Positions 1 through 6,201 of a DNA stretch of 14,865 nucleotides are shown piece after piece. Numbering within the stretch: the stretch's first letter is position 1; each line of letters opens with the position of its first letter. The DNA lies in NCBI GenBank assembly GCA_022562655.1, contig JADFOU010000002.1, positions 19,413-34,277 on the forward strand, given 5' to 3'. The notes under the pieces were generated by a model. It was not told the origin of the DNA. It was given only the letters and a program-made list of their open reading frames with translations, and did not search any database. The DNA is from a candidate division TA06 bacterium (GTDB lineage Bacteria; Hydrothermota; DG-26; E44-bin18; JADFOU01). A program made the position numbers and the translations under genes.

Positions 1-1070
1 AACAGATTCCCGGCCTGTTTCTCAAGCTGGATCCTCGTGTCAGTGTGGGGGATCGTTCTTGCGTGAGCCGTGATTCCATTGACTATATCCCAGAGGGAGC
101 GGGCTTCGCCCTCCTCTGCTCTTGCGGCTGCCGTAGCATTCTTCGCTGTGGCCGAGGTGAAGCCTCTGGCCTTGAGCCACTCCTCTACGCCGTCTTTCTT
201 TGCTGCATTCGGTATCTCAAAGGCATCAGCCTTCTTAATCTGCTCAACCGTCTTCTGAGTTGACTCCTCTGCATACCTTTGGAGATACCTCATCCCCTCG
301 TAGCGAAATCGGTCAGGTGCGCCCCCTGTATGCCTGATCTTAAGCTCTTTCACCTCGGTGGCACCCCAGACTATCCGATTGTCACAGATGAAGCGGTAGA
401 GGAACGTCGTAAGCCCAAAGGTGGCACTCCCTACCTCGCTGTTCCATGCGAAAAAGCCTCGGAAGAGAGTCTCTCCCTTGACTTCGATGGGGTTCTGTGG
501 ATCCACCAAGAAAATGAAAACATCTCGATCCGACGCATAGAGGGTTGTCGCTCTCTTCGGGCGGCTTGATGAATAGCTGGCTGATGGAACCTTCCAGCGG
601 TCATCCTCATTCGCCCTCTGAACAGCGTTGACAACTTCGATATCCCAGATCCTCCCGTAGGAGGTTGAGGTCATCGAGCGGAGGATGTTATTCCCGTTCG
701 TCTGACCCAGGATCAGGACATCATCACGGAGACTGTCATTCTCAAATCCATGTTGGAGATTGATCCCTGCGAGAGTTGCGGGGAGCTGCCTCATATAAGA
801 GGCGGGAGCCTTGGCATATTGGCAGAGTTGGCCGAAGCCCCAATTCGTTGGGATTACATTCCGTCGCTCACCCTGAGCCGGATCGTATACGTTGACTGAG
901 ATGTCGTCATTCTCCATGACCTCAATCCTTAAGTCTTTGGTCAGTGGGTTTGCAGTCCAGCACTCTTCTTTCCTGCTCTTCACTGAGGCTGCGAGATCTT
1001 CGAGAGATAGAAACCTCTCGTCATCCTTCCTTGTTGCCCATTCTCTGCTTGCTTCCATTAGATTGCTCAT
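1..1070 (-). CDS. DUF932 phage/plasmid-like protein, C-terminus cut by the window edge
   Basis: The reading frame is open from an ATG at 1070 to base 1, giving 356 residues with the last residues missing. GGAG lies 6 nt before the start. Residues about 205-236 carry the signature of the DUF932 family (TIGR03299-type phage/plasmid proteins): a Trp-Asn-Ser-Glu-Val-Gly stretch, an aromatic/Leu run, then Cys-Asp-Asn ending in Val-Trp-Gly. An earlier block (residues about 42-100) has the usual 'NPLTKDLRIEV' style entry and the 'Y.RQLP' segment. The family is common in phages and plasmids, and no biochemical role is established. Family members usually end near the point reached here (an 'R.QLEKQAGNL'-like tail), so little is probably missing. 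It is the most distal gene of the leftward cluster in view. The family call is fairly sure and the function unknown. Confidence 0.78.
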   Translation of the reverse strand, partial: MSNLMEASREWATRKDDERFLSLEDLAASVKSRKEECWTANPLTKDLRIEVMENDDISVNVYDPAQGERRNVIPTNWGFGQLCQYAKAPASYMRQLPATLAGINLQHGFENDSLRDDVLILGQTNGNNILRSMTSTSYGRIWDIEVVNAVQRANEDDRWKVPSASYSSSRPKRATTLYASDRDVFIFLVDPQNPIEVKGETLFRGFFAWNSEVGSATFGLTTFLYRFICDNRIVWGATEVKELKIRHTGGAPDRFRYEGMRYLQRYAEESTQKTVEQIKKADAFEIPNAAKKDGVEEWLKARGFTSATAKNATAAARAEEGEARSLWDIVNGITAHARTIPHTDTRIQLEKQAGNL

Positions 1071-1117
1071 TCTGTTCTCCTTTTCGTTGTAGCCCGTACA
1101 ATGCCCTGGCTCGGCTT

Positions 1118-1134
1118 TCCCGCCCTATGCGGGA
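1118..1134 (-). other. Small intercistronic hairpin
   Basis: A perfect 6-bp inverted repeat (TCCCGC, 5-nt loop, GCGGGA) overlaps the stop codon of the 43-aa gene and lies before the DUF932 gene. No T-run follows on the minus strand, so it does not look like an intrinsic terminator. It may be an mRNA processing or stability element, or chance. Confidence 0.3.
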
Positions 1135-1256
1135 CTTTCATCCTCGTCTTTCTCAATCTCTCCTGTAAGATTGTTAAACCACATTCTCCCATGTAACGGA
1201 CAAGTCCAGTTGCGATCATCCTCTTCTGCCATTTCTTCGCAGTTACATTCTGGCAT
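1125..1256 (-). CDS. 43-aa Cys-rich small protein
   Basis: This short frame begins with an ATG at 1256, preceded by GGAGG with a 6-nt spacer, and ends in TAG at 1125-1127. The product has a Cys-Asn-Cys pair at residues 4-6 and a Cys-Pro-Leu-His group at about 19-22, followed by an acidic tail. CxC plus CxxH is a plausible single zinc site, but the protein is too short to assign to a family. It starts 1 nt after the stop of the gene upstream, and its ribosome binding site lies inside the end of that gene, so translation is probably coupled. It is one of four tiny Cys-pair proteins in the window. Function unknown. Confidence 0.55.
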   Translation of the reverse strand: MPECNCEEMAEEDDRNWTCPLHGRMWFNNLTGEIEKDEDESPA

Positions 1257-1257
1257 C

Positions 1258-1575
1258 TCAGACCTCCTCCCCATCCATAATGAGGATGAGCTTATTCGTC
1301 AAAGACGGTTCAGTATCTTCAATGACTTTCTGAACTGCTCTGGGGCCAAGTCTCTCTGCAAATTCCTCTTTCCACTTCGGCGCAACCCTGCTCTTCACAT
1401 CGATTGCTGGGGTAATTGCCCCCCTCTCAACCTTTGCTTTGAGACCGAGGGCGTCGATAACTGCGGCCTCTCTTTCCTTGAGCTGATCCTCAAGGTGGCG
1501 GAGGCTGCGCTTAGATTCAGCGATACCCCTGCGGTATTCTGCTAGTTCTCGAAGTTGGATTTGTTTTATTCTCAT
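1258..1575 (-). CDS. 105-aa coiled-coil phage protein of unknown function
   Basis: The start ATG at 1575 is preceded by AAAGGAG with a 7-nt spacer. Residues 1-45 are charged with regular Leu/Ile spacing and should form a helical hairpin or coiled coil. A central turn-rich segment (about 47-62) follows, then a compact C-terminal part with the pattern Val-Ala-Pro-Lys-Trp-Lys (about 64-69), Leu-Gly, and a Thr-Glu-Pro-Ser...Lys-Leu strand near the end. This coiled coil followed by a 'V.WK...G....I...T' layout recurs in small uncharacterised phage proteins, but I know of no assigned role. It lies in the middle of the leftward cluster and is probably cotranscribed with it. Confidence 0.75.
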   Translation of the reverse strand: MRIKQIQLRELAEYRRGIAESKRSLRHLEDQLKEREAAVIDALGLKAKVERGAITPAIDVKSRVAPKWKEEFAERLGPRAVQKVIEDTEPSLTNKLILIMDGEEV

Positions 1576-1626
1576 CGTTTTTCTCCTTTCCCGATTTGTG
1601 GAGTTTAGCTCATCATGCTGAGATTG

Positions 1627-1935
1627 TCAAGAGAAAATTTCCTCTGCAATTTCAACAGCTTCTGAGCCTTCCTTTTTTATGCCTTCTCGAACGAGGATCT
1701 TTTTTAGGATCCCCCTGAGCTGCTTAATCTCAAATTTATCGTCCTCAAGTGACGCCTTCATATTCTTGATTTGTGTCTCTATCTCCCGCCTTGTAGAAGT
1801 ATCAGCCGACCCCTCAATCAACTCTTCAAGCTGCTTTACGAGAATACTACTTCCGAGTCTTTTCCTGATGATCTTTCCAATCCTCTCCGAGAGAGCTTCC
1901 TTTCTACGAGCCGGTTCTGATTTTAATTTTCTCAT
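1627..1935 (-). CDS. 102-aa highly charged helical protein
   Basis: ATG at 1935 has GGAG about 6 nt upstream, and the start overlaps the stop of the preceding gene as ATGA. The product is almost entirely Lys/Arg/Glu-rich helix. The N-terminus is basic (many Arg/Lys in residues 1-28), and Leu/Ile heptad-like spacing between about 30 and 85 suggests a coiled coil. No catalytic motif or Cys pair is visible. The basic N-terminus could contact nucleic acid, but that is only a possibility. I do not recognise a family. The strong ribosome site and tight coupling to neighbours support a real gene. Confidence 0.7.
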   Translation of the reverse strand: MRKLKSEPARRKEALSERIGKIIRKRLGSSILVKQLEELIEGSADTSTRREIETQIKNMKASLEDDKFEIKQLRGILKKILVREGIKKEGSEAVEIAEEIFS

Positions 1936-2249
1936 TTTTTCTCCTTCTCCTGCTTAGCCTCAAGCCTCTTTATACGCCTATCAATTTTCTTTGCTGTTTC
2001 TCTTGCGGATGCAAGATCTCTTTCCTGTATCATGTCATTGAAGTCCAGGCCAAGCCCGAAAAGTTTGGTATCATTGGGACCACAAGCGGACTCAATAACG
2101 CCCAACTTGATAATGCCCAGCCTTCTCAAGCGCTCCTTGTTCTCACCTATGTAACATGAGGGCCAGCGCTTTGCATCCTGCTCTGCGTCTCTCCACTCAA
2201 GCTCTGTTATCGATCTCTTTTTGAGGGATAGGAACTCTTTCCATTTCAT
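1932..2249 (-). CDS. 105-aa hypothetical protein
   Basis: The start at 2249 is preceded by a strong AAAGGAGG with a 6-nt spacer, and the stop overlaps the next start as ATGA. The N-terminal half contains a Trp-Arg-Asp-Ala-Glu and Lys-Arg-Trp-Pro-Ser-Cys-Tyr segment (about 19-33), then a hydrophobic patch around 'LGIIKLGVIES'. The last 30 residues are a Lys/Arg/Glu helix. Two isolated Cys residues do not form a metal-site pattern. No family is recognised. Its place in the operon and its translation signals support expression. Confidence 0.7.
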   Translation of the reverse strand: MKWKEFLSLKKRSITELEWRDAEQDAKRWPSCYIGENKERLRRLGIIKLGVIESACGPNDTKLFGLGLDFNDMIQERDLASARETAKKIDRRIKRLEAKQEKEKK

Positions 2250-2261
2250 GTCAGTCCTCCT

Positions 2262-2342
2262 TTATCCAAACAGTTTAACAATGAGCAGCACCCCAACGAT
2301 GAGGCACCACATTATGAGTGAGACGACCTGCTCCCTAGTCAA
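2262..2342 (-). CDS. 26-aa single-helix membrane peptide
   Basis: A TTG start at 2342-2340 overlaps the stop of the preceding gene as TTGA, with a GAGGGG-type ribosome site just upstream inside that gene. The frame ends in TAA at 2262-2264, immediately before the ribosome site of the next gene. The peptide has a short polar N-terminus (Thr-Arg-Glu-Gln) and then about 20 mostly hydrophobic residues (Val-Val-Ser-Leu-Ile-Met-Trp-Cys to Leu-Leu-Ile-Val-Lys-Leu-Phe), which is one transmembrane span. Without it there would be an 89-nt gap in an otherwise gapless stretch. A second peptide of the same design occurs at 5050-5127. The role is unknown; a regulator of a host membrane protein or a lysis accessory are guesses. 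Confidence 0.5.
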   Translation of the reverse strand: MTREQVVSLIMWCLIVGVLLIVKLFG

Positions 2343-2983
2343 GATGCCCCCTCGAAGACAGGAGCCATCTCTCTGAGACGGAGGGGAACCCGATTCGTAA
2401 TCTGTACCTTCAACTTGTCGGTGTGCGCTTTCTGCAACATCTCAATTCTCGAATCCACCTCTGCCTTCGCCGTATCGATCATGAAGTTCATTTCCTTGTG
2501 TCCGTAGTATCCCCAACAGGAATCTAAATCCTCTCCGTTACGATCCTCAATCACCCATCCGAAGACATCCCCGCTGATGTAGGAGTTGTATGTCTCGACT
2601 TCCCCCTCCATGACAGTGAGAACCTTATCCTTATAGTTCCCTTTGGGATATTCCTTACGAGCATCATTCCTTGTAACGTAGATGACACCGACTTGGCCGC
2701 TATCCCAAGGGCAGTTGAATGGGTAGCCTCGTGAGGTGCTCATCGAAATGCCGCTGTGATCGTAGAGGTAGAGGGGCAGGTAGATTGCCTTCTCCTCTTT
2801 GAGAAACTCCATCAGATCTTCTGAGCCTGAAAAGTCATGCTTATCTCCTAGGCTGTAATTGGGATGGAAGCAGACCATCTCCCCGAAAGGATCAAATTGC
2901 TCCCTGGGATCGAGCGCATCCTCATCTTGGTAGATCTTAATCTTGAAGCCTCTGTATTCTATGATTTTGTATTCGTCGTTCAT
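2339..2983 (-). CDS. Conserved phage protein with 'LYDHSG..STS' and 'CPWDSGQVG' motifs
   Basis: I place the start at the ATG at 2983, which overlaps the stop of the upstream zinc-ribbon gene as TGATG; an in-frame GTG lies one codon earlier. The 214-aa product contains a chain of motifs I recognise from a recurring family of phage and bacterial proteins without a known function. In order these are Asp-Pro-Arg-Glu near residue 25, a 'GEMVCFHPNYSLGDKHDF' segment (about 34-51), 'LPLYLYDHSG' (about 68-77), 'NCPWDSGQVGVIYVTR' (about 89-104), and 'SGDVFGWV' followed by 'SCWGYYG'. The conserved His, Asp, Cys and Trp residues would suit an enzyme or metal site, but that is inference. The C-terminal 50 residues form a charged helix. 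Confidence 0.82.
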   Translation of the reverse strand: MNDEYKIIEYRGFKIKIYQDEDALDPREQFDPFGEMVCFHPNYSLGDKHDFSGSEDLMEFLKEEKAIYLPLYLYDHSGISMSTSRGYPFNCPWDSGQVGVIYVTRNDARKEYPKGNYKDKVLTVMEGEVETYNSYISGDVFGWVIEDRNGEDLDSCWGYYGHKEMNFMIDTAKAEVDSRIEMLQKAHTDKLKVQITNRVPLRLREMAPVFEGAS

Positions 2984-3144
2984 CACTCTACCCCCTCAAT
3001 TCTCTCAATTATGTCCTTCTTACACTCACCGCAGGGTCCAAACTCCTTGTAATACTCTGACCCACAGTAGGGGCAGCAAGGGACTCTCTCAGCGTTATGC
3101 TTATTGATCTCCCTGTCTAGGAACCTATCGTATCCATCGCTCAT
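2983..3144 (-). CDS. 53-aa zinc-ribbon protein
   Basis: The ATG at 3144 overlaps the stop of the upstream gene as ATGA, and the TGA at 2985-2983 shares one base with the next start. The product has Cys-Cys-Pro-Tyr-Cys-Gly at residues 23-28 and Cys-Gly-Glu-Cys at 38-41, which gives two CxxC knuckles about 10 residues apart, the classic layout of a short zinc ribbon. The N-terminal 20 residues are a charged helix. Such ribbons bind nucleic acid or proteins, but nothing here fixes the target. Overlap with both neighbours indicates coupled translation. Confidence 0.65.
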   Translation of the reverse strand: MSDGYDRFLDREINKHNAERVPCCPYCGSEYYKEFGPCGECKKDIIERIEGVE

Positions 3145-3920
3145 GACGGCAGCCCCAGCCCCTTCTTGAGGAATCGCCTGATTGATCGCTCTGCTGTCTC
3201 ATAGAGGAGTCCTCCAAATCTTTCCTTGTCTGGTGGCTTCCCCCTCATTGCCTCTGTAGCCAGTTGGAAATAGAGAGAGCCACAACCCCTATCCTTGAAG
3301 GCATTCATGAGGAGGGAGGGAACAAAGTAACCCTCCTCAAGATGCTCTATGAAGTGATCGTTCCCGAAGGCAGGCTTGCCATTCTTGTCTGCCATGTAGC
3401 AGCCCCAGCAGTCACCTCCTGAAGGGAGAGGGATCTTCCCCGCTTTCAAAGCGACAACGTAACCCTCGGCGTATTTCTTAATCTTCTTGAGCAACTTCTC
3501 ATTCTTCTTTGAGGCTGAGGCAGGGGCAGCTCCGGTGATGTGACCGTCCTCATGGATCGTGATCCCCTCGGCGAAGGGATATCTGAGATGCCTGTCATTG
3601 CGAGCTCTCTGAACATACCAGAGCGACTTCTCTTGGCAGACATAGTAGTCAAGCTCGGATTGGAATAGCACTCGGTTGATCCGCTCCTTCGTGGTGACGG
3701 TCTTCCAACCTCCGGTGAAGAGCTGTATTTTGTCGCCGAAGACCCTCACAACGTCAGTATCATGGAGATGAACTGCCATGAATGGATCCATCACTGAGGG
3801 ATGAGAGTAGGGATGTGATACCAAGTATGTATTGTTCGCCCACTTCTTTGCTTTGAAGTCGCCTATCTTTGAGCGCCCTTTCCGTATTTCTCCTGCTAAG
3901 TCCTTATAAAGTTTCATCAT
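3141..3920 (-). CDS. 259-aa conserved phage protein of unknown function
   Basis: The first of two tandem ATGs (3920) is preferred because it overlaps the previous stop as ATGA and lies 8 nt from AAAGGAG. Residues about 22-80 carry a pattern I recognise from many phage hypothetical proteins: 'KKWANNTYLV', 'MAVHLHDTDVVRV', then 'LFTGGWKTVTTKERIN'. Later parts include 'GGDCWGC' (about 168-174), possibly a metal or redox Cys pair, and a basic C-terminal helix (Arg-Arg-Phe-Leu-Lys-Lys). The family is common in leftward or early phage clusters. No reaction is known to me. The N-terminal module is confident as a phage family; the C-terminal part is unassigned. Confidence 0.8.
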   Translation of the reverse strand: MMKLYKDLAGEIRKGRSKIGDFKAKKWANNTYLVSHPYSHPSVMDPFMAVHLHDTDVVRVFGDKIQLFTGGWKTVTTKERINRVLFQSELDYYVCQEKSLWYVQRARNDRHLRYPFAEGITIHEDGHITGAAPASASKKNEKLLKKIKKYAEGYVVALKAGKIPLPSGGDCWGCYMADKNGKPAFGNDHFIEHLEEGYFVPSLLMNAFKDRGCGSLYFQLATEAMRGKPPDKERFGGLLYETAERSIRRFLKKGLGLPS

Positions 3921-4258
3921 GATTTTTTCTCCTTTGCTTTAAGCCCCCTGAGGAGCCGTCTCCAAAATGCCTTCCTGCCTTCAGTCGGTTCCTTCTCTAT
4001 CCTTTGCTTTATCATAGACTCTACGAGGATGAACGGAACATCTTTCACATGAAAGGATCTCGTTTCCTCTGAGTTTCTAATGACCAACATTACATCCTGA
4101 TTGTTCCACTCAAGGTGGCTCTTGACGCTGCCATGCTTGAATGCGTCAGGCCACAGCTCCTCGATAGCAAGAGAGCGTTCCAACTCTTCAAGAAGTTTTG
4201 CGCCCTTCTCTTCTGCCTTCCTGAGCTTTTGTATCAGTTCTATAGCCTTGCTTCTCAT
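3917..4258 (-). CDS. 113-aa hypothetical protein
   Basis: A longer in-frame ATG exists at 4324. I chose the ATG at 4258 because it has GGAGG with a 7-nt spacer and overlaps the previous stop as ATGA; the extra upstream codons overlap the neighbouring gene and would encode a Glu/Gly-rich filler. The product starts with a charged helix of about 35 residues, then a mixed part with Trp and His residues ('HLEWNNQDVMLVIRN'), and ends in a strongly basic helix (Arg-Arg-Leu-Leu-Arg, Lys-rich tail). No family is recognised. Confidence 0.7.
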   Translation of the reverse strand: MRSKAIELIQKLRKAEEKGAKLLEELERSLAIEELWPDAFKHGSVKSHLEWNNQDVMLVIRNSEETRSFHVKDVPFILVESMIKQRIEKEPTEGRKAFWRRLLRGLKAKEKKS

Positions 4259-4551
4259 GCCTTCGCCTCCTCCCTCTTCTTCCTCTCCGACCACTTGAAC
4301 ATCGCCTCTTTCGATCCCCAGCACTCACTGGGAGCCTCATTGTAGAGGTAGGTGATGAAGGCAGAGAGATTCTTAAGATTGTCCATGTCTGCCCTGCCTA
4401 CTGCATCGAAGAGGTCGTTGCAGATTACAGCTTTAAGAAAGTGGCCTGGGAGCAGACCAGTCTCGATGTAACGGTCTAGGCAAGCCCTCATGTGGGGGCG
4501 CATGGTGTAGCCCAAATATGAAAATTCTTTTATGGTCTTTTCTTTCTCCAT
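4255..4551 (-). CDS. 98-aa small conserved phage protein
   Basis: ATG at 4551 has GGAGG 7 nt upstream. The product follows a pattern seen in many phage-encoded small proteins: 'MRPHMRACLDRYIETGLLPG' (about 17-36), 'FLKAVICNDLFDAVGRADMDN' (about 38-58), then 'YLYNEAPSECWGS' (about 68-80). The middle block, ending in Gly-Arg-Ala-Asp with Asn two residues later, and the final Cys-Trp-Gly-Ser are the most distinctive parts. The fold is probably all-helical. The family is widespread in tailed phages without a proven function. The stop overlaps the next start as ATGA. Confidence 0.8.
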   Translation of the reverse strand: MEKEKTIKEFSYLGYTMRPHMRACLDRYIETGLLPGHFLKAVICNDLFDAVGRADMDNLKNLSAFITYLYNEAPSECWGSKEAMFKWSERKKREEAKA

Positions 4552-4553
4552 CT

Positions 4554-4778
4554 CTATGCCTCCTCCATCGCTTTGTCTTCCTCGTAAATGTCAACAGCTT
4601 CCTCTGCCAACTCCCTGAAGCTGCTCTCCGTAAAGCTGCCATCCTCTTGCCTGAATGTGGAGGCATATTCCTGTGAGAACCGAATCTCCTGCTCCCCATC
4701 AATTACGATGACTGTATCAAGGGTGCCATCATCTCCAAGCAGGACATCATATTCCATTAGGTTCGTCTTGACTCTCAT
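4554..4778 (-). CDS. 74-aa small phage protein, 'DGTLDTVI' type
   Basis: ATG at 4778 overlaps the preceding stop (ATGA), and GAGGAGGGG lies about 5 nt upstream. The N-terminal half is beta-rich with 'LLGDDGTLDTVIVIDG' (residues about 13-28) followed by 'EIRFSQEYASTFRQEDGSF'. The last third is an acidic helix. The 'DGT.DTVI...RF..E.A..FR...G' pattern recurs in small phage proteins of unknown function. It ends in TAG 2 nt before the next start. It may act as a DNA-mimic-like or regulatory protein because of its acidity, but nothing proves that. Confidence 0.73.
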   Translation of the reverse strand: MRVKTNLMEYDVLLGDDGTLDTVIVIDGEQEIRFSQEYASTFRQEDGSFTESSFRELAEEAVDIYEEDKAMEEA

Positions 4779-5053
4779 CCCTGCCCCTCCTCTGCCTGAT
4801 CGTGGAACTCAGGAGCAACATCAATTGAACCCTTTAGATCCTTAGAGAGCTTGACATCTGAGAGGAAGGGGACAATCCTAAACTCCTCTTTGGAGTAGGG
4901 ATACTCTTCTCGAATGAGGCACTCTCTCATATCCTCTTCTGCCTCTTCCTTGGAGGGGAAGGTCATTACCTCTGTCTCCCCGTCCTTATTCTGGCATGAG
5001 CCGGTTACGACCCACCCCTCGAACATCGTGTGGTGCTGGATGACATATCTCAT
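4775..5053 (-). CDS. 92-aa acidic hypothetical protein
   Basis: The frame is open further upstream (to 5176). I chose the ATG at 5053 because it overlaps the stop of a 25-aa membrane peptide gene (ATGA) and has GGAG 8 nt upstream, while the longer version would read through that peptide gene in the wrong frame. The product has an N-terminal beta-like part ('FEGWVVTGSCQ'), a central 'MTFPSKEEAEEDMREC' helix typical of proteins that reformat residue blocks in small phage folds, and a disordered acidic tail. No family assignment. Confidence 0.68.
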   Translation of the reverse strand: MRYVIQHHTMFEGWVVTGSCQNKDGETEVMTFPSKEEAEEDMRECLIREEYPYSKEEFRIVPFLSDVKLSKDLKGSIDVAPEFHDQAEEGQG

Positions 5054-5127
5054 AGCATATTCTCCGTTGACCAGAGTATTAAAAATACAATTATAAACCC
5101 AATCCACATAGCTACTATGTTGCTCAT
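5050..5127 (-). CDS. 25-aa single-helix membrane peptide
   Basis: ATG at 5127 is preceded by AAGGAG with a 7-nt spacer and the frame ends in TGA at 5052-5050, overlapping the next start as ATGA. The translation is Met-Ser-Asn-Ile, then about 15 hydrophobic residues rich in Ile, Val, Phe and Leu with two Trp, and a short Ser-Thr-Glu-Asn tail. This is one transmembrane helix. The start, spacing and overlaps are as good as those of the longer neighbours, so I believe it is a gene although it falls below common length cutoffs. Function unknown. Compare the 26-aa peptide at 2262-2342. Confidence 0.58.
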   Translation of the reverse strand: MSNIVAMWIGFIIVFLILWSTENML

Positions 5128-5141
5128 GATGCTTCTCCTTG

Positions 5142-5369
5142 TTATGTGAGTTCTCCGAGTGTTGAATCGATATCACTCAACTCCCCAACGGCTTGTTCTA
5201 GTAGATCGATGTTTTCTTGCAAGGCTTCGCCTTTGGCTCCGGCTTGGATACCATCCGGCAGATTGTCATAAGCCTCCTGTTCTTCAGAGGTGATCTGGTC
5301 GAGATCCTCAGATGCCTGAGCTACAGCCTTTAGGACTGCTAAGAGATCTTTTCTGCGTTGTTTGTTCAT
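5142..5369 (-). CDS. 75-aa acidic coiled-coil phage protein
   Basis: ATG at 5369 follows GGAGGG with a spacer of about 7 nt. The product begins with a basic hexapeptide (Asn-Lys-Gln-Arg-Arg-Lys) and continues as two acidic helices (about 8-35 and 48-73) separated by a Pro-Asp-Gly turn containing 'AYDNLPDGIQ'. This arrangement matches a very common small phage protein family: basic start, helix, 'E.YDNMP..LQ' turn, helix. No function is established for it. It should be soluble and may dimerise through the helices. Confidence 0.8.
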   Translation of the reverse strand: MNKQRRKDLLAVLKAVAQASEDLDQITSEEQEAYDNLPDGIQAGAKGEALQENIDLLEQAVGELSDIDSTLGELT

Positions 5370-5384
5370 TCCTGACCCTCCTAT

Positions 5385-5744
5385 TTATGGCGCTAGGTTG
5401 TATGCTAGGGCAACATTACCCAATTCGTCCTGCCAATCGCATGGGTCGTGTTTGTCGTGGATATCTTGGCAATCTTCAAGGAAATTGATTGCAGTGAGAC
5501 TCTTGCCCATCTCAATGACAGTTTCGAGGATATCCATGATTTTACGGTCATGCACGACTGAGTACTCCAATTCAGGTCTATATTTCTTGTCAGGGATGAG
5601 GCACCCGATTGCACATGACCTCCCGTTGCCATCTCGAAAGGCGCATAGAACACTATCCTGAAATACCGCTTTAGACTTATAGTTTTGCTTTAGCAAGTGG
5701 TCCCGGATCTTGTTAAAGGTCTCTTGCATGGTCAGCTTTCTCAT
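5385..5744 (-). CDS. 119-aa conserved protein, 'CAIGCLIPD' family
   Basis: ATG at 5744 overlaps the upstream stop (ATGA) and has AGGAGG 6 nt before it. The sequence follows a known but uncharacterised bacterial and phage family: an N-terminal helix with 'HLLKQNYKS', then 'LCAFRDGNGRSCAIGCLIPDKKY' split around residues 33-55, and a C-terminal 'CQDIHDKHDPCDWQDEL...A..YNL' block. The conserved Cys, Arg, His-Asp and Trp residues suggest a defined fold and perhaps a ligand site. No reaction is known to me. Family recognition is good. Confidence 0.8.
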   Translation of the reverse strand: MRKLTMQETFNKIRDHLLKQNYKSKAVFQDSVLCAFRDGNGRSCAIGCLIPDKKYRPELEYSVVHDRKIMDILETVIEMGKSLTAINFLEDCQDIHDKHDPCDWQDELGNVALAYNLAP

Positions 5745-6028
5745 TGTGCTCCTCCTTTCATGCCAAGGGATTCCGGCACTCTCGATTCCTGAGCTCTCAG
5801 TACCTCCCTGAATGCTGAGTCTTCAAGCTGCTCAAGGTGGGTGAGGGATGCGATCTTACTTGCAAACAGCACCGATATGTTGTGAACAGCTATCTCGTCG
5901 GTATCAACAACCCCATTCTCCCTAAGGTCTCTTATGACCCTAGAGAAGGAATGAACCACGCCTGAGAGGTTGCAGGCATCCTGAACAGCCATCGCTTCCT
6001 GTTCCAATTCTTGTATTGTTCTGCTCAC
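5741..6028 (-). CDS. 95-aa conserved phage protein, 'VQDACNLSGVV' family
   Basis: Translation starts at GTG (6028), 7 nt after GGGGAGG, and overlaps the stop of the 54-aa gene as GTGA. The N-terminal third has 'AMAVQDACNLSGVVHSFSRVI' split over residues about 12-32, and later 'HNISVLFASKIASLT' (about 49-63), a combination that recurs in small phage proteins, usually with a His-Pro in place of His-Asn. The product is predicted helical. The family is frequent in early phage gene clusters, function unknown. The C-terminal 25 residues look disordered. Confidence 0.8.
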   Translation of the reverse strand: MSRTIQELEQEAMAVQDACNLSGVVHSFSRVIRDLRENGVVDTDEIAVHNISVLFASKIASLTHLEQLEDSAFREVLRAQESRVPESLGMKGGAQ

Positions 6029-6040
6029 GCTGCCACCTCC
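6025..6040 (-). repeat. Copy 1 of a duplicated ribosome-site/stop/start cassette
   Basis: On the minus strand this reads GGAGGTGGCAGCGTGA. It matches the copy at 6186-6201 (GGAGGTGGCAGCATGA) at 15 of 16 positions. Each copy supplies the ribosome binding site, the last codons and stop of one gene and the start of the next. Confidence 0.8.
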
Positions 6041-6189
6041 CCTGTGTTATTCTCATAGTTGCACGGAGAGCAGCTTTTGTGATGCTCTATATCGTCGACT
6101 GTTGGAGCATACGCGCCGCAATCATTGCAGTTTTGTATAACCTCACCATCTCCTATATCAATTTCTGTGCATTCTGGTATATTCTTCAT
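6025..6189 (-). CDS. 54-aa zinc-ribbon-like protein
   Basis: ATG at 6189 has GGAGG 7 nt upstream and overlaps the preceding stop (ATGA); the TGA at 6027-6025 overlaps the next GTG start. The product has Cys-Asn-Asp-Cys at residues 21-24 and Cys-Ser-Pro-Cys at 40-43, with His-His at 36-37 and one more Cys at 7. Two CxxC knuckles 15 residues apart suit a small zinc ribbon. The gene ends in the same Glu-Val-Ala-Ala-stop as its upstream neighbour because both carry a near-identical ribosome-site/overlap cassette. Function unknown. Confidence 0.65.
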   Translation of the reverse strand: MKNIPECTEIDIGDGEVIQNCNDCGAYAPTVDDIEHHKSCSPCNYENNTGEVAA

Positions 6190-6201
6190 GCTGCCACCTC
6201 C
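6186..6201 (-). repeat. Copy 2 of a duplicated ribosome-site/stop/start cassette
   Basis: This is the partner of 6025-6040, in the same orientation 161 bp away, with a single G/A difference at the first base of the start codon. It links the 77-aa gene to the 54-aa zinc-ribbon gene. Confidence 0.8.

Noticed and set aside
4259..4324. Longer start for the 113-aa gene
   Set aside because: It would overlap the neighbouring gene by about 70 nt with a Glu/Gly-rich extension; the ATG at 4258 has GGAGG and a 4-nt overlap.
5054..5176. Upstream extension of the 92-aa gene
   Set aside because: It reads out of frame through the well-signalled 25-aa membrane peptide gene and lacks its own ribosome site.
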